Source of the DNA: Acidobacteria bacterium UBA7540 | GTDB taxonomy: Bacteria; Acidobacteriota; Terriglobia; UBA7540 | Direction: 5' to 3' | DNA: 9,963 bases | Assembly (NCBI GenBank): GCA_002478145.1 | Contig: DLMI01000075.1 | Location: forward strand, 10,719-20,681 | Shown here: piece by piece, positions 1 to 6,714 of the stretch | Numbering within the stretch: position 1 is the stretch's first letter | How the letters are laid out: every line of letters starts with the position of its first letter | Made by a program: the position numbers and the translations under genes | The notes under the pieces: model-generated | Databases searched by the model: none | Told to the model about the DNA's origin: nothing | Seen by the model: the letters and a program-made list of their open reading frames with translations, nothing else

Positions 1-735
1 CAGTTCTATTTCGACGATGAGAGCTGGGCCATCCGCTACCTCGTGGTCAATACCGGGGGTTGGCTTCCCGGCCGGCTTGTGCTGGTCTCGCCCATGGCCC
101 TCCGCCAGACGGAGTGGCAATCAAAGCAACTCGATGTGTCGCTGACCACAAAGCAGATCGAGGACAGCCCCCCCATCGATACGCACAAACCCGTTTCACG
201 GCAGCACGAGGCCTTGTACATGGGGTATTACGGTTACCCCTATTATTGGGGTGGGCCCTATCTGTGGGGTCGTGCGTCCTACCCGGCAGGCTTGACTGTT
301 CAAAAGGAAGCTGTGACACATGCGGAGGCGTTGCAAGCCAGGGCGGGAAAAGAGTCGGCCGATTCACATCTGCGCAGCACCAATGAAGTGAAAGGCTATC
401 ACATCGAGGCGGCTGAGGGTGAGATCGGTCACGTGGCGGACTTCATCGTCGATGATGAAACCTGGGCGATTCGATACCTTGAGGTGGATACGCGGAATTG
501 GTGGCCTGGCAAAAAGGTGCTGGTGTCACCCCAATGGATCGAACAGGTGAGTTGGCGGGACTCCAAAGTCTTCGTACACCTCTCGCGGGAAACCATCAAG
601 AACGGCCCGGAGTACTTCGAGTCCATGCCAATCACTCGCGAGTATGAGAATAGGCTCTACGGCTACTACGGCCGGCCGGCTTATTGGCTGCAACAATCTG
701 AGCAACCGAGCGGCCGTAAGGCGAGCAAAGGTTGA
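1..735 (+). CDS. Tandem PRC-barrel domain protein (5' end outside window)
   Basis: The frame is open from base 1, so the N-terminus is missing; 244 residues are visible before the TGA at 733-735. Two PRC-barrel units can be read. The first is partial (residues 1-60) with FDDESWAIRYLVV and GRLVLVSP. The second (about 122-208) has GEIGHVADFIVDDETWAIRY and GKKVLVSPQWI. Each unit is followed by an aromatic Gly/Tyr stretch: YMGYYGYPYYWGGPY near residue 73 and LYGYYGRPAYW near 219. This suggests duplication of the whole domain-plus-tail unit. PRC-barrels are small beta-barrels found in the photosynthetic reaction centre H subunit and the RNA maturation factor RimM; stand-alone bacterial copies are common but mostly of unknown function. 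No signal peptide can be judged because the start is absent. The neighbours are stress-type genes, which hints at but does not prove a stress role. Confidence 0.9.
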   Translation, partial: QFYFDDESWAIRYLVVNTGGWLPGRLVLVSPMALRQTEWQSKQLDVSLTTKQIEDSPPIDTHKPVSRQHEALYMGYYGYPYYWGGPYLWGRASYPAGLTVQKEAVTHAEALQARAGKESADSHLRSTNEVKGYHIEAAEGEIGHVADFIVDDETWAIRYLEVDTRNWWPGKKVLVSPQWIEQVSWRDSKVFVHLSRETIKNGPEYFESMPITREYENRLYGYYGRPAYWLQQSEQPSGRKASKG

Positions 736-856
736 TTGATGGAAGAATCATGGCTCCCGTCAGGTGGACAACGTGCTTCCCAGTACGCAAGGAGAATATA
801 CGAATCAAGAGCCTTAACAATTTGGGCTGTACGCAAACTTTAGCCGGAGGTGCAAT

Positions 857-1318
857 ATGTCGAAAACTGCAGTTGGTCTGTTTGAAAATCCGGGCGTGGC
901 CGATCAAGTCGTCCGCGATCTTGAGGCCAGTGGTTTCCCCCAGAACGACGTCCGCATTCTAAGGGAGTCGCTGGACATGAAGGGCAGTGGGGTCATGGGC
1001 ACCCCAAACATCGACTTCGAGGTGAGTCTGAACCGGGACCTCCGGAGGATCGGGGCAAGCGGGCCGGAGGCGGAAGCCTACGTCAAGGGAGTGCGGGGTG
1101 GAGGAGTCCTCGTTTTCGCGAGCGGGACGGACGAGAAGATCGACGCCGCGGCTGAGATCATGAACCGCCATAGTCCCGTAGAGGTCGAAGAGCTCACCGG
1201 CGGCGAACTGAATCTTCCCAGTACGACTGGCGAGAACGTGACTCCCACAGGCGGTAGTTCCGTCCAAACCGGGCGGGTCCGCCAATCGGGTGGCGGCGCC
1301 CGCGTGTTCGCGTGGTAG
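857..1318 (+). CDS. General stress protein 17M-like (YflT-type) protein
   Basis: This is a 153-residue protein with a strong GGAGG site at 846-850, six bases before the ATG. The N-terminus (AVGLFENPGVADQVVRDLEA, then GFPQNDVRIL) has the beta-alpha-beta pattern of the general stress 17M / YflT domain. A second half with EAEAYVKGVRGGGVLVFASG, followed by IDAAAEIMNRH, matches the usual C-terminal strand and helix of these proteins. Many relatives carry a Gly-rich hydrophobic segment between the two halves; here only a short polar linker (about residues 45-65) is present, so the protein looks soluble. The last 40 residues are low complexity (Gly, Ser, Thr), ending GGGARVFAW. Exact function is unknown; family members are often stress-induced. 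Family assignment is by motif memory. Confidence 0.8.
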   Translation: MSKTAVGLFENPGVADQVVRDLEASGFPQNDVRILRESLDMKGSGVMGTPNIDFEVSLNRDLRRIGASGPEAEAYVKGVRGGGVLVFASGTDEKIDAAAEIMNRHSPVEVEELTGGELNLPSTTGENVTPTGGSSVQTGRVRQSGGGARVFAW

Positions 1319-1522
1319 CTCCTCAAGGCGCATCAGGGAAACACAACCGATGGCGGAGGCGACGCTGCCATCCATCGATTTGCTCTCCTCGCAGTGCATG
1401 AGGTCCTCGGAATAGCCATTCTCAACTATCACCATCGCGACCAAGAAGTCTCATCGCGAAGGGCTGATGAAGGCTGTCCCAATCTGTGGACACGATTTGG
1501 CCCTCTATTCTAGGCGTCTTAT

Positions 1523-1527
1523 GGAGG
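1523..1527 (+). promoter_or_regulatory. Ribosome binding site that sets the start of the acidic protein
   Basis: GGAGG lies five bases before the ATG at 1533. The same frame is open from an ATG at 1467, but no comparable site stands ahead of that one, and the extra residues would be of unremarkable composition. The start at 1533 is therefore preferred. Confidence 0.65.
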
Positions 1528-1532
1528 TTTTC

Positions 1533-1817
1533 ATGGTGAAACGTTTCTTGCGCGATAACGAAGCGCAGTTCGATGAACTCGGAAGCGATCCTGGACAGGT
1601 GGGCTCGGACAGCGCCGGGCAATCAGGTGATACTCAAGGTCTCTCACAAGATGCGGACTCTTCTGAAGAGACCGTCGAAGAACTCGCCGACACTGATCAG
1701 GCTTACGAGGCCGGGATCCTGGAAGGTGTGGAGGATGCCGACGACCACCCCGAGAGGCCAGTGCACACCCATGAGGATCAGGGCAAGACACAGGTCATCC
1801 CACCAAAACCCGCTTAA
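1533..1817 (+). CDS. Small, strongly acidic hypothetical protein
   Basis: I do not recognise this 94-residue protein. It has 24 Asp/Glu against 6 Lys/Arg, no Cys and no Trp. After a short basic start (MVKRFLRDNEAQFDEL) comes a Ser/Gly/Asp/Gln-rich stretch (about residues 18-45), then a more ordered-looking segment (EETVEELADTDQAYEAGILE), then a His/Pro/Glu tail (DHPERPVHTHED). It has no membrane segment or signal peptide and is probably largely disordered. It lies between two stress-type genes, with a 214-base gap upstream and 116 bases before usp, all co-directional. The good Shine-Dalgarno site and biased composition support a real gene. A role as a stress-related hydrophilic protein is only a guess from context. 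Confidence 0.65.
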   Translation: MVKRFLRDNEAQFDELGSDPGQVGSDSAGQSGDTQGLSQDADSSEETVEELADTDQAYEAGILEGVEDADDHPERPVHTHEDQGKTQVIPPKPA

Positions 1818-1933
1818 GGCTATGGATGGCACACCCAGGCGAGTCGACAAAGGCCGGGCGCAAGGTCGTCGAGACCTCATAACCTGCTCTTCGCTGCGCT
1901 TCGAAACCAGCGAAAGGCTCGAGGAGAACCGCG

Positions 1934-2437
1934 ATGGCGATTACCAAACTACTTGTCGTTGTCGACAATTCGCTCGCATCGATGCGAGCGGTAGCGTACG
2001 TGGCCCAAATCTTGGGCGGGCGCCGGGGTTTTCGGGTCTGTCTGGCGCATACTCTCCCCTCGCCACCGGCTGGATTGACGGAGTCCGGGGGCGCTGAGGA
2101 TCCCCAGAAGGAAGAATGGCTGGAAGCTCGTCTACGCGCCAGCCGGCATCTCTGGGTGTCCGCAACGAAGAAAAAGTTATCAGGGTCTTTGGAACTTGCC
2201 TACGCAGATTTGCGCCGGGCGGGATTTGCGCGTGGAGAAATCGAAGTTCATTTCTGCTATCCGAGCGACAGAAGAAATGTACCCAAAGAGATCCTTACGT
2301 TGGCGCGAGAGCGTGGATGTCACACCGTTGTCGTCGGGCGGCGATCACTCTCCTGGCTTCGTGCGCATCTACAAACGAATCCAGCCGACGAACTCGTCCG
2401 CCTGGGAAAAGGATTCACGACCTGGGTCGTGGAATAA
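1934..2437 (+). CDS. Universal stress protein (UspA family) with degenerate nucleotide-binding motif
   Basis: This 167-residue protein is preceded by GAGGAG (1921-1926), seven bases before the ATG. The N-terminal strand and helix (KLLVVVDNSLASMRAVAYVA) carry the conserved Asp after the first strand and the Ser/Ala pattern of Usp proteins. The C-terminal part (CHTVVVGRRSLSWLRAHL, then GFTTWVVE) matches the last two strands of the Rossmann-like fold. ATP-binding Usps have G-2x-G-9x-G-S/T here; this protein keeps the first Gly (VVVGRRS) but has Ser at the second Gly position and no GS/GT afterwards. It is therefore more like the non-ATP-binding UspA class, or divergent. Usps are usually cytoplasmic dimers linked to stress or energy limitation. 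A 20-base perfect palindrome lies in the first codons. Confidence 0.85.
   Translation: MAITKLLVVVDNSLASMRAVAYVAQILGGRRGFRVCLAHTLPSPPAGLTESGGAEDPQKEEWLEARLRASRHLWVSATKKKLSGSLELAYADLRRAGFARGEIEVHFCYPSDRRNVPKEILTLARERGCHTVVVGRRSLSWLRAHLQTNPADELVRLGKGFTTWVVE
1971..1990. repeat. Perfect 20-base palindrome inside the 5' end of usp
   Basis: The half-site CGCTCGCATC is followed immediately by its exact reverse complement GATGCGAGCG. The flanking bases (T1970, G1991) do not extend the symmetry. It covers codons 13-19 of the usp gene. It could bind a dimeric protein or form a cruciform; it could also be chance in GC-rich coding DNA. Confidence 0.9.
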
Positions 2438-2458
2438 GACGGTCTTGCCTCTCTTTGG

Positions 2459-2668
2459 GTGGCGTTACGCTTCGTTGAACGGCAGCGAAAACGCGGGCCA
2501 AGCCCTGGGTATCGTGTGGACTTTACCGCGGGTATCGAGCCGCAGGAGGTCAAAGAGTTCGCCGATTCTGGTGAAGGAACCCTGACCCTGGTGACCGGTT
2601 CCACATCCTATGTTGTGGGCACTGCGCCGAGCAAATTTGTTGCCCGCGCGCACGGGATTCCTAGATGA
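2459..2668 (+). CDS. Possible small hypothetical protein directly after usp
   Basis: This is a 69-residue ORF from a GTG, ending at TGA 2666-2668. It lies in the same frame as usp, seven sense codons after the usp TAA. No clear Shine-Dalgarno site precedes the GTG. The sequence has a plausible folded pattern: YRVDFTAGIEPQEVKEFA, then GTLTLVTGSTSYVVGTAP, suggesting strand-helix-strand-strand. I do not recognise a family. About 60 percent of third positions are G or C. It may be a real small gene using an upstream start, a remnant of a longer gene, or a chance ORF. Confidence 0.35.
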   Translation: MALRFVERQRKRGPSPGYRVDFTAGIEPQEVKEFADSGEGTLTLVTGSTSYVVGTAPSKFVARAHGIPR

Positions 2669-2762
2669 CACGGGACCTGCACTACATAAAAATCAGTATT
2701 CCCCGTCGTGAGCTTCGGTCCCCGTTCCCACCACAGTCGCTTTTCTTACCATTTGAGCAATA

Positions 2763-2790
2763 TTGACCACCACTCTGAGCGGTTTTTAAC
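2763..2790 (+). promoter_or_regulatory. Weak sigma70-like promoter candidate for the UPF0182 gene
   Basis: TTGACC at 2763-2768 (5 of 6 to the -35 consensus) is followed after 16 bases by TTTAAC at 2785-2790 (4 of 6 to the -10 consensus). It is in an AT-richer part of the largest gap in the window. A TATAAA at 2813-2818 has no matching -35. Chance matches of this quality are common. Confidence 0.3.
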
Positions 2791-2974
2791 AGCGTCGCGA
2801 GTCATCTCCCGTTATAAAGGCTGTGCAAGACAACTTTGCCAATGACCCGGTGAAACAAAGACCAGCTGACGAGCAGGGATGGCCGCGCGAAAAGGCAAAG
2901 GGAGCTTACGCGTTCAAGCTGTTGGATTCGTCATCGGATCGCAATATCAGTCCGTGTTTCGGACCAAGGGAAAA

Positions 2975-2979
2975 GGGGG
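2975..2979 (+). promoter_or_regulatory. Ribosome binding site that sets the UPF0182 start
   Basis: A GGGGG run in the context AAAAGGGGGTAG lies seven bases before the ATG at 2987. This favours 2987 over the upstream in-frame ATG at 2879. Confidence 0.55.
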
Positions 2980-2986
2980 TAGAACA

Positions 2987-5743
2987 ATGATCGATAAACC
3001 AACACACGGCGAGCCGCCAAGGCCGCTTGCCGACGAAAAGGGTAGAGCCTCCCGGCGTGGCCGTCGGCTGAAACTCATCATGGTTGCAGCGGTCGTACTC
3101 ATCGCTCTCCTGGTGGTCATCTCCGGCTGGATACAGAAGGGGCTGTGGATGCGGCAGCTCGGCTACACCGGCGTCTTCTGGACACTCCTGGCCCTGCAGT
3201 GGGAACTGTTTTGCGTAGCATTCGTTGTCGCGCTTCTATACCTCTGGGTCAATCTTCGCCATGCGGCGAGAAACGGCGACACTTTCCGTTCGGGTCATTT
3301 GACCAGCGAGTCTACGGTTGCTGAGAAACTCGGCATCCAGATCTCTCCCACGGTTTTGAAACTGACCATGGGCACGGTCGCTGCCGCCGCCGCCCTACTC
3401 TTTGCGGCCATCTTCTATGCACAATGGGATACGTATCTCCGCTTTCGTTATGGCGGATCCTTTGGGTTGTCCGATCCTCTCTTCGGGGTCGATGTCGGGT
3501 TTTATCTGTTCCGTCTCCCTTTTTATGAGCTTTTGCAGATCAGCCTGACCGTATTGACGCTGATCACGCTCCTGGCCGTCCTGGCCTTGTACGCGTACTT
3601 CGGGTTACTGCGGTTCAGCCGCAGCGGACAGATGGAGGGCCGGAGCGCGAAGGCCGTTCCACATCTGTACATCCTGTTTTTCGCCCTGGTCGCCAGTTGG
3701 GGATGGGGGTTTTACCTGGATCACTACGAACTCCTCTACTCCACTCAGGGAGTAGTTTACGGAGCCGGCTATACGGCGGATCATGTGACCCGGATCGCCT
3801 TCTGGATCATGGCCGGCGCCTCGGGGGCGCTATGCGCGCTGCTGGTGCTCAATTTCTTCCGGCCGCGATTCAGAGCGGTTGCTATCGGATTCGGAATATA
3901 CGTGGCCTTGTACGTCATCGCGGTCTTGCTGCTGCCGGCCCTCTTGCAGAGGTTCAGGGTACAGCCGAACGAACTGGCCCTCGAAACCCCGTATCTCAAG
4001 AACAACATCGAATTCACCCGAGAGGCCTACAGCCTCGACAAGATCCAGGAAACATCCTACCCGGCGCTGGCCGACCTGACGTCCGAGGTGATAGCGAGAA
4101 ATCAAGACACGATCCAGAACATCCGTCTCTGGGACTACCGCCCGTTGCTCCAGATGTACCAACAAGCCCAGGAGATACGGCTCTATTATCAGTTTTACCA
4201 AGCTGATGTGGACCGCTACCACCTGCCGGATGGTTATCATCAGGTGATGCTTTCGGCCCGCGAGCTCTCCGCGCAGCTTCCCGCTGAAGCCCAAACCTGG
4301 GTTAACCAGGAGTTGCAGTTCACGCATGGTTACGGCTTGGTCATGAGCTTCGTCTCGAAGACTGTCGGGGGAGGGTTTCCGCAGTACGTTCTCGAGAACA
4401 TCCCGCCCGAATCCGCCTACGGCCTGCCCATAAACCAGCCTTCCATCTACTACGGCGAGTCGATGCCGGGATATCGGATCGTCGCGACCGGCGCCAAAGA
4501 GTTCGACTACCCCAAGGGGAATCAGAATGTCTACACGAGTTACGAGGGAACAGGAGGTATCCCGCTGGACAGCTTGTGGAAGCGCCTGCTATTCGCCTGG
4601 ACTCAATCCGACATCAACATTCTGTTCACCTCCTATCTCCGGCCGGAAAGCAGGATTCAGATGTGGAGGCGTGTTGGCGAGCGTGTGGAGCAGATCGCTC
4701 CGTTCTTGCGCCTCGACCATGATCCCTACGCCGTGGTGAGCGAGGGCAAACTGTACTGGATCCAGGACGCCTACACTGTCGCGGATCACTTTCCCTACTC
4801 CAGTCCTTACGCGGCGGGCTTTGAGGAAGGGCTGAACTACATTCGAAACTCCGTAAAGGTCGTTGTGGACATGTACGACGGAACCGTCCGGTTCTACGTC
4901 ATGGATCCGAACGACCCCGTCCTGGCGGTTTACCGGCGTGCGTTTCCGGGCGTTTTCTTGGACTTGAATCAGCTTTCGGCGGATCTGAAAACGCATCTGC
5001 GGTATCCGGAGGATCTCTTCTCCATCCAGGCCGACCAGTACAGAACTTTCCACATGACGGTTCCCCAAGTCTTCTATAACCGGGAGGACCTCTGGGTATT
5101 CCCCCAAGAGAACTATGCGGGCAACGTCGCGCCCATGCAGCCCTATTACATCCTGATGAAGCTCCCAGGAAGCGACCAGCTCGAGTACCTCCTCATGACT
5201 CCTTTCACGCCTCAGAAGCGAGACAACATGATCTCCTGGGTGGCCGCCAGGTGCGATTTCCCCGAATACGGGAAGATGCTCTTTTACCAACTCCCCAAGG
5301 AGAAGCTGATCTACGGCCCGATGCAAATCGAGGCAATGATCGATCAGAACACTACGATCTCCCAGCAACTGACCCTCTGGGACCAAAGAGGGTCGAGAGT
5401 CATTCGTGGAAACCTGATCGCGGTACCGATCGAGAACTCCTTTCTTTATGTGGTGCCGGTGTACCTCACCGCGGCAGGCACCAACTTCCCCCAACTCAAG
5501 CGTGTCATCGTGATTTCGGGGGACAAAGTGGCGATGGAGCCTACACTCGATGAGGCTATCCAATCCGTCTTCGGGACGCAGCAACCCCAGAAGGGAGCGC
5601 CAGCGCGCAGCGGAACGCCGGAGTTGGGCCAGGCGAGGACGCAGTTCGATGAGGCACAGAAGGCAATGCAGCAGGGGGATTGGGAAAAATTCGGCAAGGC
5701 GATGGAGGCGCTCAAGCGCTTGCTGACTGGGCCGGCACAATAA
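2987..5743 (+). CDS. UPF0182 (COG1615) family large membrane protein
   Basis: With the start at 2987 the protein has 918 residues, within the usual range of about 900-1000 for this family. A short basic N-terminus (RRGRRLK) leads into seven predicted membrane segments, at roughly residues 30-50, 64-90, 126-145, 185-208, 226-245, 271-292 and 298-320. A large non-membrane region of about 590 residues follows, beginning QPNELALETPYLKNNIEFTR, a stretch typical of the family. It also contains VYTSYEGTGGIPLDSLWKRL and LPGSDQLEYLLMTPFTPQKR. The C-terminal helix (FDEAQKAMQQGDWEKFGKAM) also fits the family. The large domain probably lies outside the membrane, by analogy. Biochemical function is not established. 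The gene appears intact and stands apart from the upstream small genes; its stop abuts the remnant at 5742. Confidence 0.9.
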   Translation: MIDKPTHGEPPRPLADEKGRASRRGRRLKLIMVAAVVLIALLVVISGWIQKGLWMRQLGYTGVFWTLLALQWELFCVAFVVALLYLWVNLRHAARNGDTFRSGHLTSESTVAEKLGIQISPTVLKLTMGTVAAAAALLFAAIFYAQWDTYLRFRYGGSFGLSDPLFGVDVGFYLFRLPFYELLQISLTVLTLITLLAVLALYAYFGLLRFSRSGQMEGRSAKAVPHLYILFFALVASWGWGFYLDHYELLYSTQGVVYGAGYTADHVTRIAFWIMAGASGALCALLVLNFFRPRFRAVAIGFGIYVALYVIAVLLLPALLQRFRVQPNELALETPYLKNNIEFTREAYSLDKIQETSYPALADLTSEVIARNQDTIQNIRLWDYRPLLQMYQQAQEIRLYYQFYQADVDRYHLPDGYHQVMLSARELSAQLPAEAQTWVNQELQFTHGYGLVMSFVSKTVGGGFPQYVLENIPPESAYGLPINQPSIYYGESMPGYRIVATGAKEFDYPKGNQNVYTSYEGTGGIPLDSLWKRLLFAWTQSDINILFTSYLRPESRIQMWRRVGERVEQIAPFLRLDHDPYAVVSEGKLYWIQDAYTVADHFPYSSPYAAGFEEGLNYIRNSVKVVVDMYDGTVRFYVMDPNDPVLAVYRRAFPGVFLDLNQLSADLKTHLRYPEDLFSIQADQYRTFHMTVPQVFYNREDLWVFPQENYAGNVAPMQPYYILMKLPGSDQLEYLLMTPFTPQKRDNMISWVAARCDFPEYGKMLFYQLPKEKLIYGPMQIEAMIDQNTTISQQLTLWDQRGSRVIRGNLIAVPIENSFLYVVPVYLTAAGTNFPQLKRVIVISGDKVAMEPTLDEAIQSVFGTQQPQKGAPARSGTPELGQARTQFDEAQKAMQQGDWEKFGKAMEALKRLLTGPAQ

Positions 5744-5930
5744 CGTCGGCGACCGCATGAAGTACTGGGGCAAGCAGGGCGCCTTCTAGGGTGGTATCTG
5801 GGGGATGTTGTTCGGAGCAGCTTTCTTCGCCATTCCAGGCATCGGGCCGGTATTGGTAGCCGGTCCGTTGGTCGTCTGGATCATCGGCACGCGAAGCACT
5901 TCGGCTTCAGGTCGTAGAGGCTGTATAACC
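5742..5930 (+). pseudogene. Internal fragment of a general-stress-17M-like membrane gene, with nonsense codon
   Basis: Reading from 5742 gives NVGDRMKYWGKQGAF, then TAG at 5787-5789, then GGIWGMLFGAAFFAIPGIGP and VLVAGPLVVWIIG. This matches the middle of a widespread stress-protein type in which about 60 N-terminal residues precede GDRMKYWGKQGAFWGG and a Gly-rich hydrophobic hairpin. Relatives have Trp where TAG occurs, so a single G to A change explains the stop. The N-terminal domain is absent: homology begins on top of the upstream TAA. After WIIG (about 5888) the expected ALEGA-type continuation is lost. Another frame then reads AREALRLQVVEAV to a TAA at 5926-5928, which might be the displaced C-terminus, but this is speculative. 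An ATG at 5805 could start a short hydrophobic peptide; translation is unproven. Confidence 0.7.
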
Positions 5931-5949
5931 AGGGCTCTCACCCGCCCTG
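5930..5949 (+). other. Short hairpin upstream of the SYLF gene
   Basis: CAGGGC (5930-5935) pairs perfectly with GCCCTG (5944-5949) around an 8-base loop. No T-run follows, so it is not a standard rho-independent terminator. It sits 18 bases ahead of the SYLF ribosome binding site and could affect translation or mRNA stability. A TATAAC at 5924-5929 resembles a -10 box but has no good -35. Confidence 0.35.
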
Positions 5950-5967
5950 AAGAAAGTGGAACCTTTG

Positions 5968-6014
5968 GAGGAGAAAAATCATGTCAAAAAAGAGGAGAAA
6001 CATCATGTCCAAAA
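5968..6014 (+). repeat. 24-base tandem duplication of a ribosome binding site and start codon
   Basis: Copy 1 (from 5968) and copy 2 (from 5992) each read GAGGAGAAA, one variable base, ATCATGTC, one variable base, AAA. The offset is exactly 24 bases, so the two ATGs (5981 and 6005) are in frame and each has its own Shine-Dalgarno site. The two copies differ at only two places. Confidence 0.9.
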
Positions 6015-6685
6015 CTTTGTTGATCGTTTTGGTTGCGGGCCTGGGTTTGGTCCTGCCCGCTTTGGCGTCGGACCGCGAAGATGACATTGGGCGTATTCAA
6101 AAAGCTACCCTGGTCTTCCAGGAGATCATGAGAACGCCTGACCAAGGCATTCCCCAGGAACTGCTGGAAACGGCGAAATGTATTGCCATCATTCCAGGGG
6201 ACGTGAAGTTTGCCTTTATATTCGGCGGCAACTACGGCAGGGGACTGGCAACCTGTCGCACCGGGCATGGCTGGAGCGCTCCCATGTTTGTGGCTACTGA
6301 GGGCGGGAGCGTGGGTTATCAGATCGGGGGCTCTTCCACCGACCTGGTGATGCTCTTTATGAACGATCACGCCTTGCAAAGCCTGCTGAGCGACAAATTC
6401 AAGCTCGGAGCCGACGCCTCTGTGGCAGCCGGGCCGGTGGGGAGAAATGCTGCCGCCGGCACGGACATAAAGCTCAATGCGGAGATCCTGACCTATTCGC
6501 GCAGCAAAGGGGCTTTTGCCGGGGTCAGCTTGGATGGCGCCGTCGTGCAAGCCGACAAAAGTGGAGACCAAGCCATGTATGGCCACGATGTAAACCGCCA
6601 TGAAATTCTTAACGGCAAAGTTGCGGTTCCTAGGCCTGCGCGGAGCCTGCTGGAGGAACTTGCCAAGTATGCCGCACACCGTTGA
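6005..6685 (+). CDS. Secreted SYLF-domain (Ysc84-type) lipid-binding protein
   Basis: From ATG 6005 the product has 226 residues; from ATG 5981 it has 234, with MSKKRRNI added. A signal peptide is clear: SKTLLIVLVAGLGLVLPALA with likely cleavage after Ala21, so the protein is probably periplasmic or surface. The mature part matches the SYLF/Ysc84 domain: CIAIIPGDVKFAFIFGGNYG with GRGLATCR, SAPMFVATEGGSVGYQIGGS, LVMLFMNDHALQSLL, a Gly/Ala-rich section with AAGPVGRNAAAGTD, and ILTYSRSKGAFAGVSLDGAV. SYLF domains bind phosphoinositides in eukaryotic proteins; bacterial copies are mostly uncharacterised. The start at 6005 gives a conventional signal peptide. The upstream start would add a KKRR-rich n-region, still compatible with secretion. 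The gene is intact between two decayed genes. Confidence 0.88.
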   Translation: MSKTLLIVLVAGLGLVLPALASDREDDIGRIQKATLVFQEIMRTPDQGIPQELLETAKCIAIIPGDVKFAFIFGGNYGRGLATCRTGHGWSAPMFVATEGGSVGYQIGGSSTDLVMLFMNDHALQSLLSDKFKLGADASVAAGPVGRNAAAGTDIKLNAEILTYSRSKGAFAGVSLDGAVVQADKSGDQAMYGHDVNRHEILNGKVAVPRPARSLLEELAKYAAHR

Positions 6686-6714
6686 AATCGGTGGGCCGCC
6701 ACTCAAAGCATCTT

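Larger units (their letters stand above)
2669..2986 (+). other. 318-base gap upstream of the UPF0182 gene
   Basis: No convincing gene is seen here. It holds one weak sigma70-like promoter candidate (2763-2790) and a ribosome binding site near its right end. The frame of the downstream gene is open from an ATG at 2879. The 36 extra residues that start would add are basic and unlike a family N-terminus, and only a weak AGGG sits directly against that ATG. No terminator hairpin with a T-run was found after the preceding ORF. Confidence 0.6.

Noticed and set aside
1394..1513. Open frame between the 17M-like and acidic genes, starting at GTG 1394 and reading VHEVLGIAILNYHHRD
   Set aside because: It is only 39 codons, has no Shine-Dalgarno site and no family I can recognise. 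The pattern looks helical, but a remnant gene cannot be supported.
1865..1877. Short inverted repeat GGTC-N5-GACC before usp
   Set aside because: A four-base stem is too short to separate from chance, and no promoter elements are aligned with it.
2879..2986. N-terminal extension of the UPF0182 protein from ATG 2879
   Set aside because: The extra 36 residues are basic and unlike a family N-terminus, and the better-spaced ribosome binding site stands before ATG 2987. It cannot be fully excluded.
4589..5773. 394-codon open frame on the minus strand
   Set aside because: It lies antisense to the intact UPF0182 gene, with no recognisable domain; it is a shadow of GC-rich codon use.
5930..5949. 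Rho-independent terminator after the decayed stress gene
   Set aside because: The stem is perfect but only six base pairs, and there is no T-run after it. It is listed only as a hairpin.
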